Below are positions 5,047 through 5,634 of a DNA stretch of 5,634 nucleotides, one piece after another. A model generated the notes under the pieces. It saw nothing but the letters and a program-made list of their open reading frames with translations. It was not told the origin of the DNA and did no database searches. The position numbers and the translations under genes were made by a program. The DNA comes from Candidatus Acetothermia bacterium JdFR-50. GTDB lineage: Bacteria; Bipolaricaulota; Bipolaricaulia; Bipolaricaulales; Bipolaricaulaceae. The stretch covers positions 1-5,634 of the forward strand of contig MTNL01000123.1 in NCBI GenBank assembly GCA_002010365.1, given 5' to 3'. Each line of letters opens with the position of its first letter. Position 1 is the stretch's first letter.

Positions 5047-5634
5047 TTACCCGTTGAGGTTCAATGGGGACCCCTCGCGCAATATGAGGACATCCAGAGG
5101 GTCGCCCCTGAGGTTTTCCACGTAAAACCCAGGATTTTCGGTATGGATAGGTATGAGCATTTTAGGGGAGGTCTCCCTCGCGATTAAAAGGAGATCCTCT
5201 GGGCTCGCGTGGCCCGAGGCGTGGAGGCCTTTCTCGAAATGGAGATCCCCCTCCCCATCGATCCGGAATCCGTGCACCTCCATCCCGAAGTGCCTGAGCC
5301 ACTCCCAGAGCCTGCGCATGTCGATCTCCTGTTCCTCCCCGTGGGCCTCGCTGGACGAGTAAATATAGACGCCCCCCTCGGGCTCAATATCGATGAGGTT
5401 CTTCAGGTCCCAAAAGCTGAAGGCGAGGATGAACCGCCCCGGGTCCTCCTGCACCTCCCGGGGCCCTACCATGCGGCCCCGGTGGCGTTCCCTGATGTCA
5501 CGTTCCCATGCGCCCGGGTTTACCACCACATCGTTGTAGATCGCAAGATGCGGTGAGCCCAACACCCCTTCCAGCCAACCGCACATCTCCAGGGCCTCGA
5601 GGAGGTACATGTCCTTGGCGAGGACGACGAGGAT
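5047..5634 (-). CDS. Beta-CASP/metallo-beta-lactamase-fold hydrolase, C-terminal fragment (RNase J-like)
   Basis: The last 195 residues of a metallo-beta-lactamase-fold protein; the frame stays open to base 5634, so the ATG at 5610 is probably internal and the N-terminal metal-binding half is missing. Fragment residues 93-104 (SSSEAHGEEQEI) fit beta-CASP motif A with an acidic residue. HASGHASPEDL (138-148) fits motif B, and MLIPIHTENPGF (159-170) fits motif C, which supplies a histidine. This arrangement matches RNase J and related nucleases (RNA-specificity RMMBL region), in which these histidines help bind zinc and the RNA backbone. Full-length relatives are commonly 400-560 residues. A role in RNA processing or decay is likely by family, but proteins outside RNase J proper exist with unknown substrates. 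The gene converges on the transporter operon and is presumably unrelated to it. It ends in TAA with only 34 bases between stops. Confidence 0.82.
   Translation of the reverse strand: MLVVLAKDMYLLEALEMCGWLEGVLGSPHLAIYNDVVVNPGAWERDIRERHRGRMVGPREVQEDPGRFILAFSFWDLKNLIDIEPEGGVYIYSSSEAHGEEQEIDMRRLWEWLRHFGMEVHGFRIDGEGDLHFEKGLHASGHASPEDLLLIARETSPKMLIPIHTENPGFYVENLRGDPLDVLILREGSPLNLNG

Overview
This window holds an intact carbohydrate-type ABC importer operon, flanked by the ends of two unrelated genes. It runs from the 3' end of an inositol-monophosphatase-family gene (plus strand, cut by the left edge), through a 179-base regulatory gap, into four co-directional transport genes, and ends with the C-terminal half of a beta-CASP/metallo-beta-lactamase-fold hydrolase on the minus strand (cut by the right edge).

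The four transport genes follow the order binding protein (394-1398), double-domain ATPase (1460-2953), permease 1 (2956-3990), permease 2 (3987-5012). This is the usual order of importers for ribose, rhamnose, galactofuranose and related sugars that use two different permeases. The binding protein captures a ligand outside the membrane, the two permeases form the channel, and the ATPase drives transport. A strong sigma70-type promoter (345-372) and a near-perfect ribosome binding site precede the binding-protein gene. A very stable GC-rich hairpin (1417-1443) separates it from the ATPase gene, which has almost no ribosome binding site. The three downstream genes are then tightly packed (2-base gap, then an ATGA overlap). 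This layout should give much more binding protein than membrane complex.

The transporter shows three departures from textbook members. The binding protein looks closest to the LsrB/RhaS branch but appears to lack several autoinducer-2 contact residues. The second ATPase domain has lost both acidic Walker B residues (Asp-Glu replaced by Asn-Ser) as well as the Walker A lysine. Permease 2 lacks the glycine-rich signature that permease 1 keeps. The substrate cannot be named: no sugar kinase, isomerase or regulator lies in the window.

The DNA is GC-rich and bacterial, with Shine-Dalgarno sites, a canonical TTGACT/TATAAT promoter and strong G/C bias at third codon positions. The binding protein has a Sec-type signal peptide without a lipobox cysteine, which favours a diderm bacterium, but the phylum cannot be fixed from this window. 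I found no RNA genes, CRISPR arrays, insertion sequences or other mobile elements. Overall this is an ordinary metabolic locus with some interesting details, not an evident new system.
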